A DNA stretch of 64,000 nucleotides from contig CACJQT010000004.1 in NCBI GenBank assembly GCA_902595635.1, positions 1 to 64,000 of the forward strand, given 5' to 3'. The notes below the pieces were generated by a model, which was given only the letters and a program-made list of their open reading frames with translations, did not search any database and was not told the DNA's origin. The first letter of the stretch is position 1. The number at the start of each line of letters is the position of its first letter. The stretch comes from an uncultured Pelagibacteraceae bacterium (lineage in GTDB: Bacteria; Pseudomonadota; Alphaproteobacteria; Pelagibacterales; Pelagibacteraceae). Shown piece after piece: positions 1 through 10,535 of the stretch. The position numbers and the translations under genes are program-made.

Positions 1-421
1 TTTTTTTGTTGTCATCATCGTTCAAATCCTCATATTCTCCCTCAATAAAATTTCGATTATCATTATTTTTTTTTTTATTTTTTTTTACAAATCTGTTTAA
101 TATCATTTTTCTTGTGAATGGAATAATGAGCAGTGCTCCAATAAAATCTGTTGCAAACCCTGGAAATATTAGAAGTAAAGCTGCAAAAGCTAATGTTGCG
201 CCAGAGATTAACTCATAAATTGGCATCTCATTTTTGATTAACTGGCTCATTCCTGACTTAAGTGTGTTAAATCCTTCATACCTTGCATAAGCAACCCCTG
301 CCACTGCAGTAATTAAAATGAGTAAAACAGTGTTAAATGCTCCTATTTGAGAACCAATTTTGATGAATAAGTAAATTTCAATAAGAGGAATACCGATAAT
401 CAAAAATAATACTGTGTTCAT
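1..421 (-). CDS. fxsA: FxsA family membrane protein (C-terminus truncated by window edge)
   Basis: Reverse complement from the CAT at 419-421 reads MNTVLFLIIGIPLIEIYLFIKIGSQIGAFNTVLLILITAVAGVAYARYEGFNTL...FPGFATDFIGALLIIPFTRKM, typical FxsA; open at the edge so absent from the ORF track. Confidence 0.85.
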   Translation of the reverse strand, partial: MNTVLFLIIGIPLIEIYLFIKIGSQIGAFNTVLLILITAVAGVAYARYEGFNTLKSGMSQLIKNEMPIYELISGATLAFAALLLIFPGFATDFIGALLIIPFTRKMILNRFVKKNKKKNNDNRNFIEGEYEDLNDDDNKK

Positions 422-478
422 TTGTCTATAATTTAATTAGCAGGTTGAAATTATCAACATAGTAAATATTATACTCAT

Positions 479-1066
479 ATGAGTTATAGCTTTGAATACA
501 TCGATATTATACTTCTTGCAATGATTGCAGGATTTATTTTTCTAAGATTACGAGGAATTTTAGGTAAAAAAACTGGATTTGAAGAAGATATAGACTCAAG
601 TTTTGCTCACGAAGCTCCGCCATCTAAATCTACTGTAGATTTAAATTTCAACACTTTCGATGAAAACGCAAAAAAAGAGTTTGTTAAAGGTGCTAAGATT
701 GCTTATGAGACAATAATTACTAATTTTGCCAATGGAAAGTTAAAAGACATAAAATCATTACTTGATAAAAATGTTTATCTACAATTTGAACAAGCAATTA
801 AAGATAGAGATGAAAAAAAGTTTTCTTCAGAAACAACATTTATTGGAATTAACTCAGCTGAAGTCAAAGAACATCAACAAAATAAAAATATGTTAGAAGT
901 TACAGTAGAATTCGTAAGTGAAATTATTTCATGTGTTAAAGATAAAGATAACAAAGTTGTTTCAGGCGATCCTGAAAAAATTAAAAAAGTTCTAGATACA
1001 TGGAAGTTTTCTAAAGATAGTCGATCTTCAAATCCTAATTGGCTTCTAATTGATACTCAAGCTTGA
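479..1066 (+). CDS. Tim44-like domain protein
   Basis: N-terminal TM then Tim44/TimA-like C-terminal domain (LKDIKSLLDKNVYLQFEQAIKDR...); adjacent Smr and FxsA genes are a common alphaproteobacterial arrangement. Confidence 0.8.
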   Translation: MSYSFEYIDIILLAMIAGFIFLRLRGILGKKTGFEEDIDSSFAHEAPPSKSTVDLNFNTFDENAKKEFVKGAKIAYETIITNFANGKLKDIKSLLDKNVYLQFEQAIKDRDEKKFSSETTFIGINSAEVKEHQQNKNMLEVTVEFVSEIISCVKDKDNKVVSGDPEKIKKVLDTWKFSKDSRSSNPNWLLIDTQA

Positions 1067-1476
1067 CAAATAAGCTATCAGATAAAGATAAAAAAGACTG
1101 GCAAGATTTTTTAGATAGTTCTGAAAAGCTCCAAAGCAAAGATGTAGATCAATTAAAAAATCAAATAATTTCAGAGAGATCAATTGATCTTCACGGATAT
1201 ACTTTGGAAGAAGCTAACAAACAAATTTCTGAATTTATTGAGACTTGCTACGTAAATAAAGTAAAGAAAGTAAATGTTATTACTGGTAAGGGTATGAGGT
1301 CAAAAAATTTGGAAGATCCCTATCAATCTAAAGACTTAAGTATATTAAAATATTCAGTACCTGAATATATCAAAAATAATTCTGAATTAATGAGTAAAAT
1401 AATTAAAATTGACTTTGAATCAGTTAATAGCCCTTCAAAAGGAAATTTTGATATATTTTTGAAAACTATAAAATAA
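1063..1476 (+). CDS. Smr domain protein (TTG start)
   Basis: [21 protein letters not shown]...[11 protein letters not shown] is the Smr motif; start overlaps the upstream stop. Confidence 0.85.
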   Translation: MTNKLSDKDKKDWQDFLDSSEKLQSKDVDQLKNQIISERSIDLHGYTLEEANKQISEFIETCYVNKVKKVNVITGKGMRSKNLEDPYQSKDLSILKYSVPEYIKNNSELMSKIIKIDFESVNSPSKGNFDIFLKTIK

Positions 1477-2833
1477 ACTTTGAAAGATCAGTATCTTTTA
1501 CCAATTCGCCAATATTATCTTTTATATATTTACCGTCTACAGTAATTTTTTCTCCAGCCCTATCTGTTGCTGTAAAACTAATTTCATCTAAAACTCTTTC
1601 TATAATCGTATGTAACCTTCTTGCACCTATGTTTTCAACAGAGGAATTGACTTCACTAGCTATATTAGCAATAGTATTAATTCCATCTTCTGTAAATTCT
1701 AAATCCACATTTTCTGTTTTTAAAAGTGCTTTGTATTGTTTTATTAAGCTATTATCTGGTTCTTTTAATATTCTTATAAAATCTTCGCTATTTAGTGCGT
1801 CTAGCTCAACTCTTATTGGTAGTCTACCTTGCAACTCAGGTAAAAGATCCGAAGGTTTTGCTAATTGAAAAGCCCCTGAAGCAATAAATAAAATATGATC
1901 TGTTTTAACAGGTCCATATTTTGTACTTACTGTTGTTCCTTCTATTAATGGTAATAAATCTCTTTGAACACCCTCTCTTGAAACATCACCACCAACTCTA
2001 TCTGTTCTTGCAGAAATTTTATCAATTTCATCTAAAAATACGATCCCATTATTTTCTGTTGAATCTTTTGCTGATTTTATAATTTTGTCTTGTTCGATAA
2101 GTTTATCTGATTCTTCATTTATTAAAATTTCGTGAGATTCTTTGACTGACATTTTCTTTTTCTTAGGCTTTTGACCCATGGATTTCCCAAGCATGTCAGA
2201 AATATTTATCATTCCGACATTTGCCCCTGGCATTCCAGGTATCTCAAATGATGGCATCTGATTAGATTCACTAACAGCTATTTCAATTTCATTATCATCT
2301 AAATCGCCATCTCTAAGTCTTTTTCTAAAACTTTCTCTTGTTGCAACACTTGCTTTATTACCAACAAGTGCATCCAAAACCCTATCTTCAGCTAATTTTT
2401 GTGCTTGAGCATGTACTTCTTTTCTTTTTTTTACTTTCTCCATAGCAATTGCAATTTCTAATAAATCCCTTACAATTTGTTCTACATCACGTCCCACATA
2501 TCCTACTTCAGTGAACCTTGTTGCCTCAACTTTTACAAACGGCGCTTCTGCTAGTTTTGAAAGTCTTCTAGAAATCTCAGTTTTTCCAACACCAGTTGGT
2601 CCAATCATTAGAATATTTTTCGGTAGAACCTCGTCTTTCATATCATCTTCTAAGGCCTGACGTCTCCATCTATTTCTAAGAGCGATGGCAACAGCTCTTT
2701 TAGCTTTATTTTGCCCAACAACAAATCTGTCTAATTCTGAAACAATTTCTCTTGGTGATAATGAATTTGCAATTGTAGTCTTTTCTTTTGTAACTTTGCC
2801 TTTTGGAAATGATGTAACATTTGATTTTTCCAT
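1466..2833 (-). CDS. hslU: ATP-dependent protease ATPase subunit HslU
   Basis: [33 protein letters not shown] and Walker [10 protein letters not shown]. Confidence 0.97.
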   Translation of the reverse strand: MEKSNVTSFPKGKVTKEKTTIANSLSPREIVSELDRFVVGQNKAKRAVAIALRNRWRRQALEDDMKDEVLPKNILMIGPTGVGKTEISRRLSKLAEAPFVKVEATRFTEVGYVGRDVEQIVRDLLEIAIAMEKVKKRKEVHAQAQKLAEDRVLDALVGNKASVATRESFRKRLRDGDLDDNEIEIAVSESNQMPSFEIPGMPGANVGMINISDMLGKSMGQKPKKKKMSVKESHEILINEESDKLIEQDKIIKSAKDSTENNGIVFLDEIDKISARTDRVGGDVSREGVQRDLLPLIEGTTVSTKYGPVKTDHILFIASGAFQLAKPSDLLPELQGRLPIRVELDALNSEDFIRILKEPDNSLIKQYKALLKTENVDLEFTEDGINTIANIASEVNSSVENIGARRLHTIIERVLDEISFTATDRAGEKITVDGKYIKDNIGELVKDTDLSKFIL

Positions 2834-3348
2834 TATATTTTCTCCATACTCAAATTATCGTTAGTAAAGACACAAATATCTGACGCAACTTTAATAGATT
2901 TTTTAGCAATTTCTTCTGCAGACATATCAGTATCCATTAATACCTTTGCGGCTGCTAAAGCATAATTTCCACCTGAACCAATCCCAATAACATCTCCCTC
3001 GGGTTCAAGAACATCACCTGTTCCAGAAATTATAAAACTTTTTTCCTTATCACCTATTGCCATTAAGGCCTCTAATCTTCTTAAATATTTATCTGTACGC
3101 CAATCTTTTGCTAATTCTACAGCAGCTCTTGTTAGGTTCCCCGCATGCTTTTCAAGCTTTGACTCTAGTCTCTCAAACAGAGTAAGTGCATCTGCTGTTG
3201 ATCCTGCAAAACCTGCGATCACATTTCTTTTCTCAATTTTACGAACTTTGTTTGCAGTTTTCTTAATTACAGTATTACCCATACTAACTTGACCGTCACT
3301 GGCCACAACTACGTCATTATTTTTTCTTACAAGTACAATTGTTGTCAT
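2833..3348 (-). CDS. hslV: ATP-dependent protease peptidase subunit HslV
   Basis: [27 protein letters not shown]; overlaps hslU by one base. Confidence 0.97.
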   Translation of the reverse strand: MTTIVLVRKNNDVVVASDGQVSMGNTVIKKTANKVRKIEKRNVIAGFAGSTADALTLFERLESKLEKHAGNLTRAAVELAKDWRTDKYLRRLEALMAIGDKEKSFIISGTGDVLEPEGDVIGIGSGGNYALAAAKVLMDTDMSAEEIAKKSIKVASDICVFTNDNLSMEKI

Positions 3349-3438
3349 GGACTATAGATGGATATGAATTTAAATAGTTCAAGCCCAGGTTTAGTATTAT
3401 TGATATAATCAAAAATACCTATATACCTAATTTAAATT

Positions 3439-4029
3439 ATGAAAAGAAAAGCAAAAATAGCTAGAAAAACAAAAGAAACCAATATCAGTGTTGACCTTAA
3501 TATTGATGGCAAAGGTAAGTACAAAGTTGACACAGGAATAGGTTTTTTAGATCACATGCTCGAGCAGTTATCTAAACACTCATCTATGGATTTAACTGTT
3601 AAAGCTAAAGGTGACACACACATTGACCTTCACCACACAACTGAAGACACTGGAATTGCTATTGGAGAATGCTTAAAGAAAGCATCAAAAAAATTTGTAG
3701 GCATTAAAAGATATGCTCACATTCTGTTACCAATGGATGAAACATTAACAAGAGTTGCAATAGATGTTTCTAACAGACCTTATTTAATTTGGAATGTGAA
3801 ATTAAAAGTTGAAAAACTTGGAGAGATGGACACAGAATTATTTAAAGAATGGTTCCAAGCATTCTCACAAGCTGCAGGAATTACATTGCACGTTGAAAAT
3901 ATTTACGGTGACAATAGTCACCACATCATAGAGTCTTGCTATAAAGGCCTGGCAAGGACTTTAAGAGCTGCATTGGAATTAGATCCTAGGAATAAAAGTA
4001 CAATTCCATCTACTAAAGGCTCTTTATAA
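3439..4029 (+). CDS. hisB: Imidazoleglycerol-phosphate dehydratase
   Basis: [16 protein letters not shown] and [14 protein letters not shown] motifs. Confidence 0.97.
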   Translation: MKRKAKIARKTKETNISVDLNIDGKGKYKVDTGIGFLDHMLEQLSKHSSMDLTVKAKGDTHIDLHHTTEDTGIAIGECLKKASKKFVGIKRYAHILLPMDETLTRVAIDVSNRPYLIWNVKLKVEKLGEMDTELFKEWFQAFSQAAGITLHVENIYGDNSHHIIESCYKGLARTLRAALELDPRNKSTIPSTKGSL

Positions 4030-4034
4030 AATTA

Positions 4035-4661
4035 ATGGACGTCACTATTGTTGACTATAAATCGGGTAATATTAGCTCTGTAATTAATTCCTTTAATGAA
4101 GTTGCTAAAGGTAAAGTAAATATCGAAGTAACCTCAGATTTAAATAAAATTAAATCTAGTGACAAGGTAGTATTGCCAGGGCAGGGATCCTTTAAGAGCT
4201 GTATAGACGGTTTAAATGGCATAAATGGCTTAATAGACGCTCTAAGCGAGTTTGCGTTATATAATAAAAAACCTCTCTTAGGAATTTGCGTAGGCCTTCA
4301 AATGTTTGCGGATATTGGTTATGAAGAAGTTGAAACAAAAGGATTAGGTTGGATCTCTGGTAAGGTATCTAAAATTGATAATCAAAACGGAAAATATAAA
4401 CTACCCCATATCGGCTGGAACCAAATAAATATTGTTAAAGATAGTAAAATTTTTAAAGATATAGAAAACAATTCTCATATGTATTTTGTTCACAGTTATG
4501 AATTTATTCCAAATGATAATTCAGTTACAGCCGCAACAACAGATTATGCATCAAATATAGTTTGTGCAGTAGAAAAAGAAAATATATTTGGAACTCAATT
4601 TCACCCAGAAAAAAGTGATAAGTTAGGACTTAAAATAATTAATAATTTTATAAATTTGTAA
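4035..4661 (+). CDS. hisH: Imidazole glycerol phosphate synthase glutaminase subunit
   Basis: Class I GATase: LGICVGLQMF, FGTQFHPEKS. Confidence 0.97.
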   Translation: MDVTIVDYKSGNISSVINSFNEVAKGKVNIEVTSDLNKIKSSDKVVLPGQGSFKSCIDGLNGINGLIDALSEFALYNKKPLLGICVGLQMFADIGYEEVETKGLGWISGKVSKIDNQNGKYKLPHIGWNQINIVKDSKIFKDIENNSHMYFVHSYEFIPNDNSVTAATTDYASNIVCAVEKENIFGTQFHPEKSDKLGLKIINNFINL

Positions 4662-4662
4662 A

Positions 4663-4794
4663 ATGAAAATTTACTTATTAATAATATTCTTTCTGTTATT
4701 TGCATGCCAGAACCCAAATAATTTAAAAAAAAATAAGAAAGATAATTTAAACAATATGAATATTTCTAGTGAAGCTAAGGTAAAGTTAAAATGA
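4663..4794 (+). CDS. Small putative lipoprotein (43 aa)
   Basis: ATG 4663, TGA 4792-4794; [43 protein letters not shown] with a lipobox-like LFAC; ATGA overlap with hisA; missed by the ORF track. Confidence 0.65.
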   Translation: MKIYLLIIFFLLFACQNPNNLKKNKKDNLNNMNISSEAKVKLK

Positions 4795-5510
4795 AAATTT
4801 TTCCTGCAATAGATATCAAAGATAAAAAATGTGTTAGATTAATCAAAGGAGACTTTGAAAATAAAACTGAATATGAAATGTCTCCTGTGGAGCAAGCTGG
4901 AAAATATAAAGACAATGGATTTAAAAATTTACATATAGTCGATTTGGATGGTGCATTAACCGGGGAGCCGATTAATATTGATATTATTGAAGATATTGTT
5001 GGTAAATTTGACCTTAAAATAGAAATAGGGGGCGGAGTAAGAAATTTTGAGACTATTCAGAAATACATCGATGCTGGTGTTGAAAAAGTGATTTTGGGTA
5101 GTGCTGCTATAAAAGATAGAAGATTTTTGGAAGAAGCTTGTAAAAAATTTTCAAACCAAATTGCATTAGGTTTAGATGCTAAAGATGGTCATCTTGCAAT
5201 TTCAGGGTGGACAGAAGAGTCGGATAAACTGACAACTGAATATCTAAAAAAAGTAAATGATTATGGCGTAAGCAGAATTATTTACACAGATATTAATAGA
5301 GATGGAACTAAGCAAAGTCCAAATTTTGAAGAGACTCAAAAGGTTGCTGACATTTCAAACTGTCCTGTAGTTATATCAGGTGGTGTATCTTCAATTAGTG
5401 ACATTAAAAGAGCTAAAAATTTAAATAATATCGAAGGTGTAATAGTAGGAAAAGCTATATACGATGGAGATATAAAATTAGATGAACTTGTAAAAGAAAT
5501 AGATGCTTAA
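4791..5510 (+). CDS. hisA: Phosphoribosylformimino-5-aminoimidazole carboxamide ribotide isomerase
   Basis: [28 protein letters not shown]; his operon context. Confidence 0.96.
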   Translation: MKIFPAIDIKDKKCVRLIKGDFENKTEYEMSPVEQAGKYKDNGFKNLHIVDLDGALTGEPINIDIIEDIVGKFDLKIEIGGGVRNFETIQKYIDAGVEKVILGSAAIKDRRFLEEACKKFSNQIALGLDAKDGHLAISGWTEESDKLTTEYLKKVNDYGVSRIIYTDINRDGTKQSPNFEETQKVADISNCPVVISGGVSSISDIKRAKNLNNIEGVIVGKAIYDGDIKLDELVKEIDA

Positions 5511-6255
5511 AAATAGAATTATTCCTTGTTTAGACGTTAAAAATGGTCGTGTTGTAAAAGGCATTAACTTTGTTGATCTTAAAGATGCAGGAGATCCGGT
5601 AGAACAAGCAAAAATTTATAGCGATGGTGGTGCAGATGAAATTTGCTTTTTAGACATCACTGCTTCAAATGAAAATAGAGATACTATTTATGAAGTGGTA
5701 GAGAAAACTTCTAAGAAATGTTTCGTACCATTAACTGTAGGTGGTGGTGTTAAAAGTATTGATGATATTAATAAGTTACTTAACTGTGGAGCTGATAAAG
5801 TATCTATAAATACAGCTGCTGTTCAAAATTCAAAAGTTGTTGAAGATAGTTCAAGAAAGTTTGGATCACAGTGCATTGTTGTTGCAATTGATGCAAAAAG
5901 AAAAGATGATGGATGGGAAATCTTTACTCATGGGGGAAGAAATCCAACTGGCATAAATGCATTAGAATTTGCCTCCAAAATGGAGAAATGTGGTGCTGGG
6001 GAGCTTCTTGTGACATCTATGGATAAAGATGGAACTCAGTCTGGATATGATATTGAATTGATGCAAAAGATATCATCCATGGTCAATATTCCAGTTATAG
6101 CATCAGGTGGAGTTGGAACTTTAGACCACTTAGTAGATGGCATAAAATCAGGAGCTAGTGCCGTTTTAGCTGCATCCATATTCCATTACGGTACTTATTC
6201 AGTAAATGAAGCTAAGCAGTATTTGGCTTCAAAAGATATACCTGTTAGGATTTAG
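5503..6255 (+). CDS. hisF: Imidazole glycerol phosphate synthase cyclase subunit
   Basis: [30 protein letters not shown]. Confidence 0.97.
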   Translation: MLKNRIIPCLDVKNGRVVKGINFVDLKDAGDPVEQAKIYSDGGADEICFLDITASNENRDTIYEVVEKTSKKCFVPLTVGGGVKSIDDINKLLNCGADKVSINTAAVQNSKVVEDSSRKFGSQCIVVAIDAKRKDDGWEIFTHGGRNPTGINALEFASKMEKCGAGELLVTSMDKDGTQSGYDIELMQKISSMVNIPVIASGGVGTLDHLVDGIKSGASAVLAASIFHYGTYSVNEAKQYLASKDIPVRI

Positions 6256-6256
6256 A

Positions 6257-6529
6257 ATGTTAAAGATATTAGAAGATCTCGTTACCCTTGCAAGAGAGCG
6301 GAAAAGTAATCCTGTTGAAGGCTCATATACTAATAAGCTTTTAGAAGATAAATCATTAGCAAAAGAAAAGGTTTTAGAAGAAATAAATGAACTAATAGAA
6401 GCTGTAGAGCAAGACTCAAATAAAATCCACGAAGCAGCAGATGTTCTATATCACTTAATCATGTATCTTGAAAAAAGTGGTATAAAAATTGAAGAAGTAA
6501 TGGATGAATTGAATAGTCGAAGAAAATAA
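6257..6529 (+). CDS. hisE: Phosphoribosyl-ATP pyrophosphatase (start revised from ORF track)
   Basis: MLKILEDLVTLARERKSNPVEGSYTNKLLEDKSLAKEKVLEE; ATG at 6257 just after the hisF stop. Confidence 0.92.
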   Translation: MLKILEDLVTLARERKSNPVEGSYTNKLLEDKSLAKEKVLEEINELIEAVEQDSNKIHEAADVLYHLIMYLEKSGIKIEEVMDELNSRRK

Positions 6530-6533
6530 AAAA

Positions 6534-6863
6534 ATGAAGGTTTTTTTTCATAAAATTTTTATTTTAATTAGAAATCTGGCAATTTTTCATTTTGTATTTT
6601 TAATTTATTTTGGCCTTGTTTATTTGGCACTCAATATAGTTTTTTATATTTTTGAAGCTATAACTAGAACTATCTTTGACTACTCACTCTACAAAAATTA
6701 TATGATAGATTTAAATAGCTCAGAAATAACATTAATTGCAGTTCCAACTGTTATCTTTTTTTTAAGGGAGTTTTTTTTAATAGATAAAGTATTTATTATT
6801 ACTTACAATCCTTTTTCCAGCACAGGAAAAGAAATTTATGACAATGAATTCAAAAAATATTGA
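6534..6863 (+). CDS. Hypothetical membrane protein
   Basis: Hydrophobic 109-aa ORF directly after hisE. Confidence 0.5.
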   Translation: MKVFFHKIFILIRNLAIFHFVFLIYFGLVYLALNIVFYIFEAITRTIFDYSLYKNYMIDLNSSEITLIAVPTVIFFLREFFLIDKVFIITYNPFSSTGKEIYDNEFKKY

Positions 6864-6895
6864 AAATTATTAAAATTAATATAAGTTTAAAAATA

Positions 6896-6957
6896 TAAAG
6901 TCCTGATTTAAAAATCTCTACTTGCTGGGACTTTAAACATAACGCTAAAGGAGGCAA
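6896..6957 (+). promoter_or_regulatory. SAM-II/SAM-V-like riboswitch overlapping the ribosome binding site
   Basis: UAAAGUCC (6896-6903) pairs perfectly with GGACUUUA (6928-6935); loop carries CUGAUUUAA and CUUGC, and the 3' tail AUAACGCUAAAGGAGG resembles the SAM-II/SAM-V core; SD is immediately before ATG 6958. Confidence 0.8.
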
Positions 6958-7125
6958 ATGAAACTAATAATACAATCAATCAAAAACTATTTTAAATCTA
7001 AGAAAGATAGAGGATTAGAACCTGTATTCTTTGAAAAAATAGGGGATCAAAAAACATCAAGAGATCAGATGCGTAAAAATTTAATTAAAGCATTAGAAAA
7101 GAATGGTTGGACAATAAAAAAATAA
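6958..7125 (+). CDS. Small hypothetical protein (55 aa) downstream of riboswitch
   Basis: MKLIIQSIKNYFKSKKDRGLEPVFFEKIGDQKTSRDQMRKNLIKALEKNGWTIKK; strong SD AGGAGG; absent from the ORF track. Confidence 0.75.
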   Translation: MKLIIQSIKNYFKSKKDRGLEPVFFEKIGDQKTSRDQMRKNLIKALEKNGWTIKK

Positions 7126-7126
7126 T

Positions 7127-8392
7127 TTACAATTTACCAGGTAACCAGGTTGAGAATATTGGAAAGAGTATCATTAGTATTCCATAAATTATTCCAACGA
7201 TTGTAAATAGAGGAACTTCTTTGAAAGCTTTGGCTGGATTTTCTTTTATGACACCTGCAGCTGTATAAATACCAACACATACGGGGGGCGTTATCATTCC
7301 AATACCTGCAAATGCAACAAATACTACATAAAGATGAAGTAAGCTTTGATTGAACGATAATGTAATTGCTGCAAAAATTGGAACCGTTAAATAAAACACA
7401 GGTACTATTTCAATAAAAGTTCCAAGTATTAAACAAATTGCTCCAAGCATTATCCAAAATAGATTTACGCTAACACCTTTGTCAGTGAAAAATGTTATAA
7501 TTTTTTGAGGAGCTTGAGTGTAAGTTAAAACCACACTTAAGAATGTTGCAGTTGCTATAATTGCAAAAATTACAGCTGTTATGATTGCAGTTTCCCTTAA
7601 ACAGCTCATCAAAGATGAAAAAGTAAGTTCACGGTAAATTAAAAATCCAATTAGCACTGCATAAACCCCTGCAACGGCAGCAGATTCAGATGGAGTTAAT
7701 ATCCCTGCATAAATTCCACCTAAAATTATCACTGGAGTGATCAATGCTGGTAGTGCAGCGATGAAAGAACTTACTCTTTCCCTCAATGATGCCTTCTCAT
7801 CTGTTCTAATATGCCTGCATTTAAACAAAACTAGAAGGACCATCAAAACTAAGAGAACTAAGCCTGGGATAACACCCGCAGCAAAAGTTTTGGACACAGG
7901 CACATTAGTTAGAGCACTAAATAATATTGCAGCATTGGATGGAGGTATCAATGCCTCTAAAAGAGCAGCAGAAGCTGCAAGTACAACAACGAACGGAGTT
8001 GGGTAACCTTGTTCAATCATCTTTGGCATCATGATTGTCCCAACAGCAGTGATTGCTGCAAGTATGGATCCACAAAAAGCTGCAAAAAAACCCATCGCAA
8101 TAACCATAGCAACACCTAATCCACCTGGCCAATGACCAACTAGTGTTGTTGTAAACTTTACTAATCTTGATGCAGCCCCACCTTTTAACATTGCCATTCC
8201 AGTAAATATGAATAATGGAACTGCAATAAGAACATGTTTAGTTAACGCACCAAACGAAACTTGAATCAAAACTGACCACGGTAAATTTAATCCAGCAATT
8301 GCAGCTAATGAACTCCCTAAGCCAAAAACTAAAAATATTGGTACAGAAATAACTAATGTTACAAGAGAAATAATAAAAGCTAATCCAAACAT
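7127..8392 (-). CDS. TRAP transporter large permease (DctM family)
   Basis: Multi-TM DctM-like sequence (LEALIPPSNAAILFSALT, MITPPVCVGIYTAAG); adjacent DctQ and DctP. Confidence 0.92.
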   Translation of the reverse strand: MFGLAFIISLVTLVISVPIFLVFGLGSSLAAIAGLNLPWSVLIQVSFGALTKHVLIAVPLFIFTGMAMLKGGAASRLVKFTTTLVGHWPGGLGVAMVIAMGFFAAFCGSILAAITAVGTIMMPKMIEQGYPTPFVVVLAASAALLEALIPPSNAAILFSALTNVPVSKTFAAGVIPGLVLLVLMVLLVLFKCRHIRTDEKASLRERVSSFIAALPALITPVIILGGIYAGILTPSESAAVAGVYAVLIGFLIYRELTFSSLMSCLRETAIITAVIFAIIATATFLSVVLTYTQAPQKIITFFTDKGVSVNLFWIMLGAICLILGTFIEIVPVFYLTVPIFAAITLSFNQSLLHLYVVFVAFAGIGMITPPVCVGIYTAAGVIKENPAKAFKEVPLFTIVGIIYGILMILFPIFSTWLPGKL

Positions 8393-8887
8393 TTATTCTT
8401 TACCTAAAAATTTTTTTATATTATCTAAAATAAGTTCTAATGAAGTTAATGCTAAAATTAAAAAACCAACTGGAAATGCTAAAAACATCCACCAGATAGG
8501 AATATTAATTTCTAATTCCATCATCTGTCCTAAATTGTAATACATTGTTGTTGCATCAACTCCTGCTTTAAAGAAGACACACGCAGAAATTAGAGCTATT
8601 AAATTTACAATTATTCCAACAATATTTTTTGATTTGTCAGACAAATAGTGACTTAAAAAATCTACTTTAATATGTTGTCCTTGTTTTAGTAGAGGGCCAA
8701 GTAATGGAAAAACCAGCCAACTCACCATTACTGGAGGTAATTCGATAAACCATGCAAATCCTGTACCTGTAATAAATCTTGTTGTGGCGCTTAAAGCTAA
8801 AGCTGCCACCATTAAAAAGACAATGAACATTGCGAGCGAAATTGCAGCTTTTGCTAGCAAATTATTAATAGCTCGCAATGCCCTCAT
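8393..8887 (-). CDS. TRAP transporter small permease (DctQ family)
   Basis: 4-TM protein with WLVFPLLGPLLKQGQHIKVDFL; between DctM and DctP genes. Confidence 0.9.
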   Translation of the reverse strand: MRALRAINNLLAKAAISLAMFIVFLMVAALALSATTRFITGTGFAWFIELPPVMVSWLVFPLLGPLLKQGQHIKVDFLSHYLSDKSKNIVGIIVNLIALISACVFFKAGVDATTMYYNLGQMMELEINIPIWWMFLAFPVGFLILALTSLELILDNIKKFLGKE

Positions 8888-8915
8888 AATCTTTATAGAA
8901 AAAGTTTAACTTCTT

Positions 8916-9932
8916 CTAATTACTCTTAGCATATGCTTGTGCTGCCTCTAAAGCATCAGCATCAATCATTTTAGCCATTGCTGGCATCACTTCATCTTTC
9001 ATAAGCTTATCAAACTTAGCTTTTTCAGCGCCTGAAAGTGTAGTAACAACCCCGCCTCTTTCTTGGAATTTTTTAAGAGTGCTTTCTCCAGTATCCATAA
9101 TTAAGTCAGTTGATTGTTTTCCAACTTCTTTACCAACATCCATTATAATTTTTTGTAAGTCTGAAGATAGACTATTAAACCAAGTTGAGTTTGCCATGAT
9201 ATATGCATCAGCATAATATTGATAAGGCTTTTGAGCGTATTTCAAAAATTCCCACCAACTGTATGCCTCAATACTTCCTGGAGGACTATTTATTGTATCA
9301 ATCATTCCAGTTTGTAAAGAAGTATAAACTTCACCAGTAGGTAACGATACTCTGTTTGCCCCTAAAGCATCCCACATAGGTTCTTCGCTTTTTAAAAGTC
9401 TTCTAGCTTTTAAACCTTTCATTGCATCAATACCTGTTAATTCTTTAGCACTTGAAAAAGTCATTACAGGTCCAACTGGGTTATACATAACTAATGTTGA
9501 ATTAGTTTTTTTAGTCAATTCACCCCAAATCTCTTTTCCTTTTGGTGAGTTTTGAAAAAAACCTCTTTGCTGTTCCCAAGAATTAAATAGCCCTGGAAAT
9601 GAAGCAACATTAAAGTTCTTGTTGATTGGTGGAAAACTTACTACTCCAACAATTCCTCCAAGTTCAACTGCACCAGAAGTCACTGCACCCATCACTTCTC
9701 TAATTCCAAATAATTGTTTCGATGGATAAACTTCTATTTTTAATTTTCCTTTTGCTCTTTTATTGACTTCATCAGCAAATATTTGTGCATGTTTTGCACT
9801 ATGGTGCTTTGGACTCCAGTGAACTGATAAACGTCCAACTATTTCAGAAAAAGCAGCTGTTGAAGTAAGAACAAATGAAAAAATAAACGTTAAGCTAATA
9901 ATAGCTTTATAAATTGATTTAAATTTATTCAT
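8916..9932 (-). CDS. TRAP transporter solute-binding protein (DctP family)
   Basis: Signal peptide and DctP fold motifs (HAQIFADEVNKRAKGKLKIEVYPSKQLFGIREVMGAVTSGAVELGG). Confidence 0.92.
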   Translation of the reverse strand: MNKFKSIYKAIISLTFIFSFVLTSTAAFSEIVGRLSVHWSPKHHSAKHAQIFADEVNKRAKGKLKIEVYPSKQLFGIREVMGAVTSGAVELGGIVGVVSFPPINKNFNVASFPGLFNSWEQQRGFFQNSPKGKEIWGELTKKTNSTLVMYNPVGPVMTFSSAKELTGIDAMKGLKARRLLKSEEPMWDALGANRVSLPTGEVYTSLQTGMIDTINSPPGSIEAYSWWEFLKYAQKPYQYYADAYIMANSTWFNSLSSDLQKIIMDVGKEVGKQSTDLIMDTGESTLKKFQERGGVVTTLSGAEKAKFDKLMKDEVMPAMAKMIDADALEAAQAYAKSN

Positions 9933-10023
9933 TTTTCCTCTCTTTTTTAAAAATTGATCTTATTAGTTGCATATATTTTAACAATGCAAAATTTTAAAAA
10001 ATTTAATAGAATATTTTTTCAAA

Positions 10024-10524
10024 ATGAAGCGCAATGGTTTTACTTTAATAGAATTGCTTGTTGTAGTAGCAATTATTGGTATCCTCGCAGCAGTTGGTGT
10101 TGTTGCATATAGTGGATATACCGCAAGCGCTAAAATAGCAGCTGCAAAAGCAAATTTTAGTAGTGTATCAAAATTTATTTCAAATGAACTAATGCTTTGT
10201 AATGTAGACCAAAACCATTATCCTTTTGACCAAACTAATGTTAAATGTGGCAGTGTTAAAGCACAAACAATCGCTCAATACGTTGATGAAGCATTCAAAA
10301 AATACAATTATAAAAATCCTTTTGGTAAATCCGATGGTACTACGGAGAAAGCAATAAAAAGTGGTGGGGCAGCTTATGAAGACAAACAACACGGCTATAT
10401 TATAATAAACACTCAAGGAAATAAAAACGCAACAGTAGAAATGTGTTATAAATTACCTTGCAACACTAAAGATTCTAGTGGAAACTATAAATACATTTTT
10501 AAATTAGCTGTTGCCTTGGATTAG
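10024..10524 (+). CDS. Type IV pilin-like protein 1
   Basis: Prepilin motif MKRNGFTLIELLVVVAIIGILAAVGVVAYSGYT. Confidence 0.92.
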   Translation: MKRNGFTLIELLVVVAIIGILAAVGVVAYSGYTASAKIAAAKANFSSVSKFISNELMLCNVDQNHYPFDQTNVKCGSVKAQTIAQYVDEAFKKYNYKNPFGKSDGTTEKAIKSGGAAYEDKQHGYIIINTQGNKNATVEMCYKLPCNTKDSSGNYKYIFKLAVALD

Positions 10525-10535
10525 ATTTTTATAAA

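Noticed and set aside
6-218. ORF-track + strand 70-aa ORF
   Set aside because: Antisense to the fxsA reading frame at the window edge, which has clear homology.
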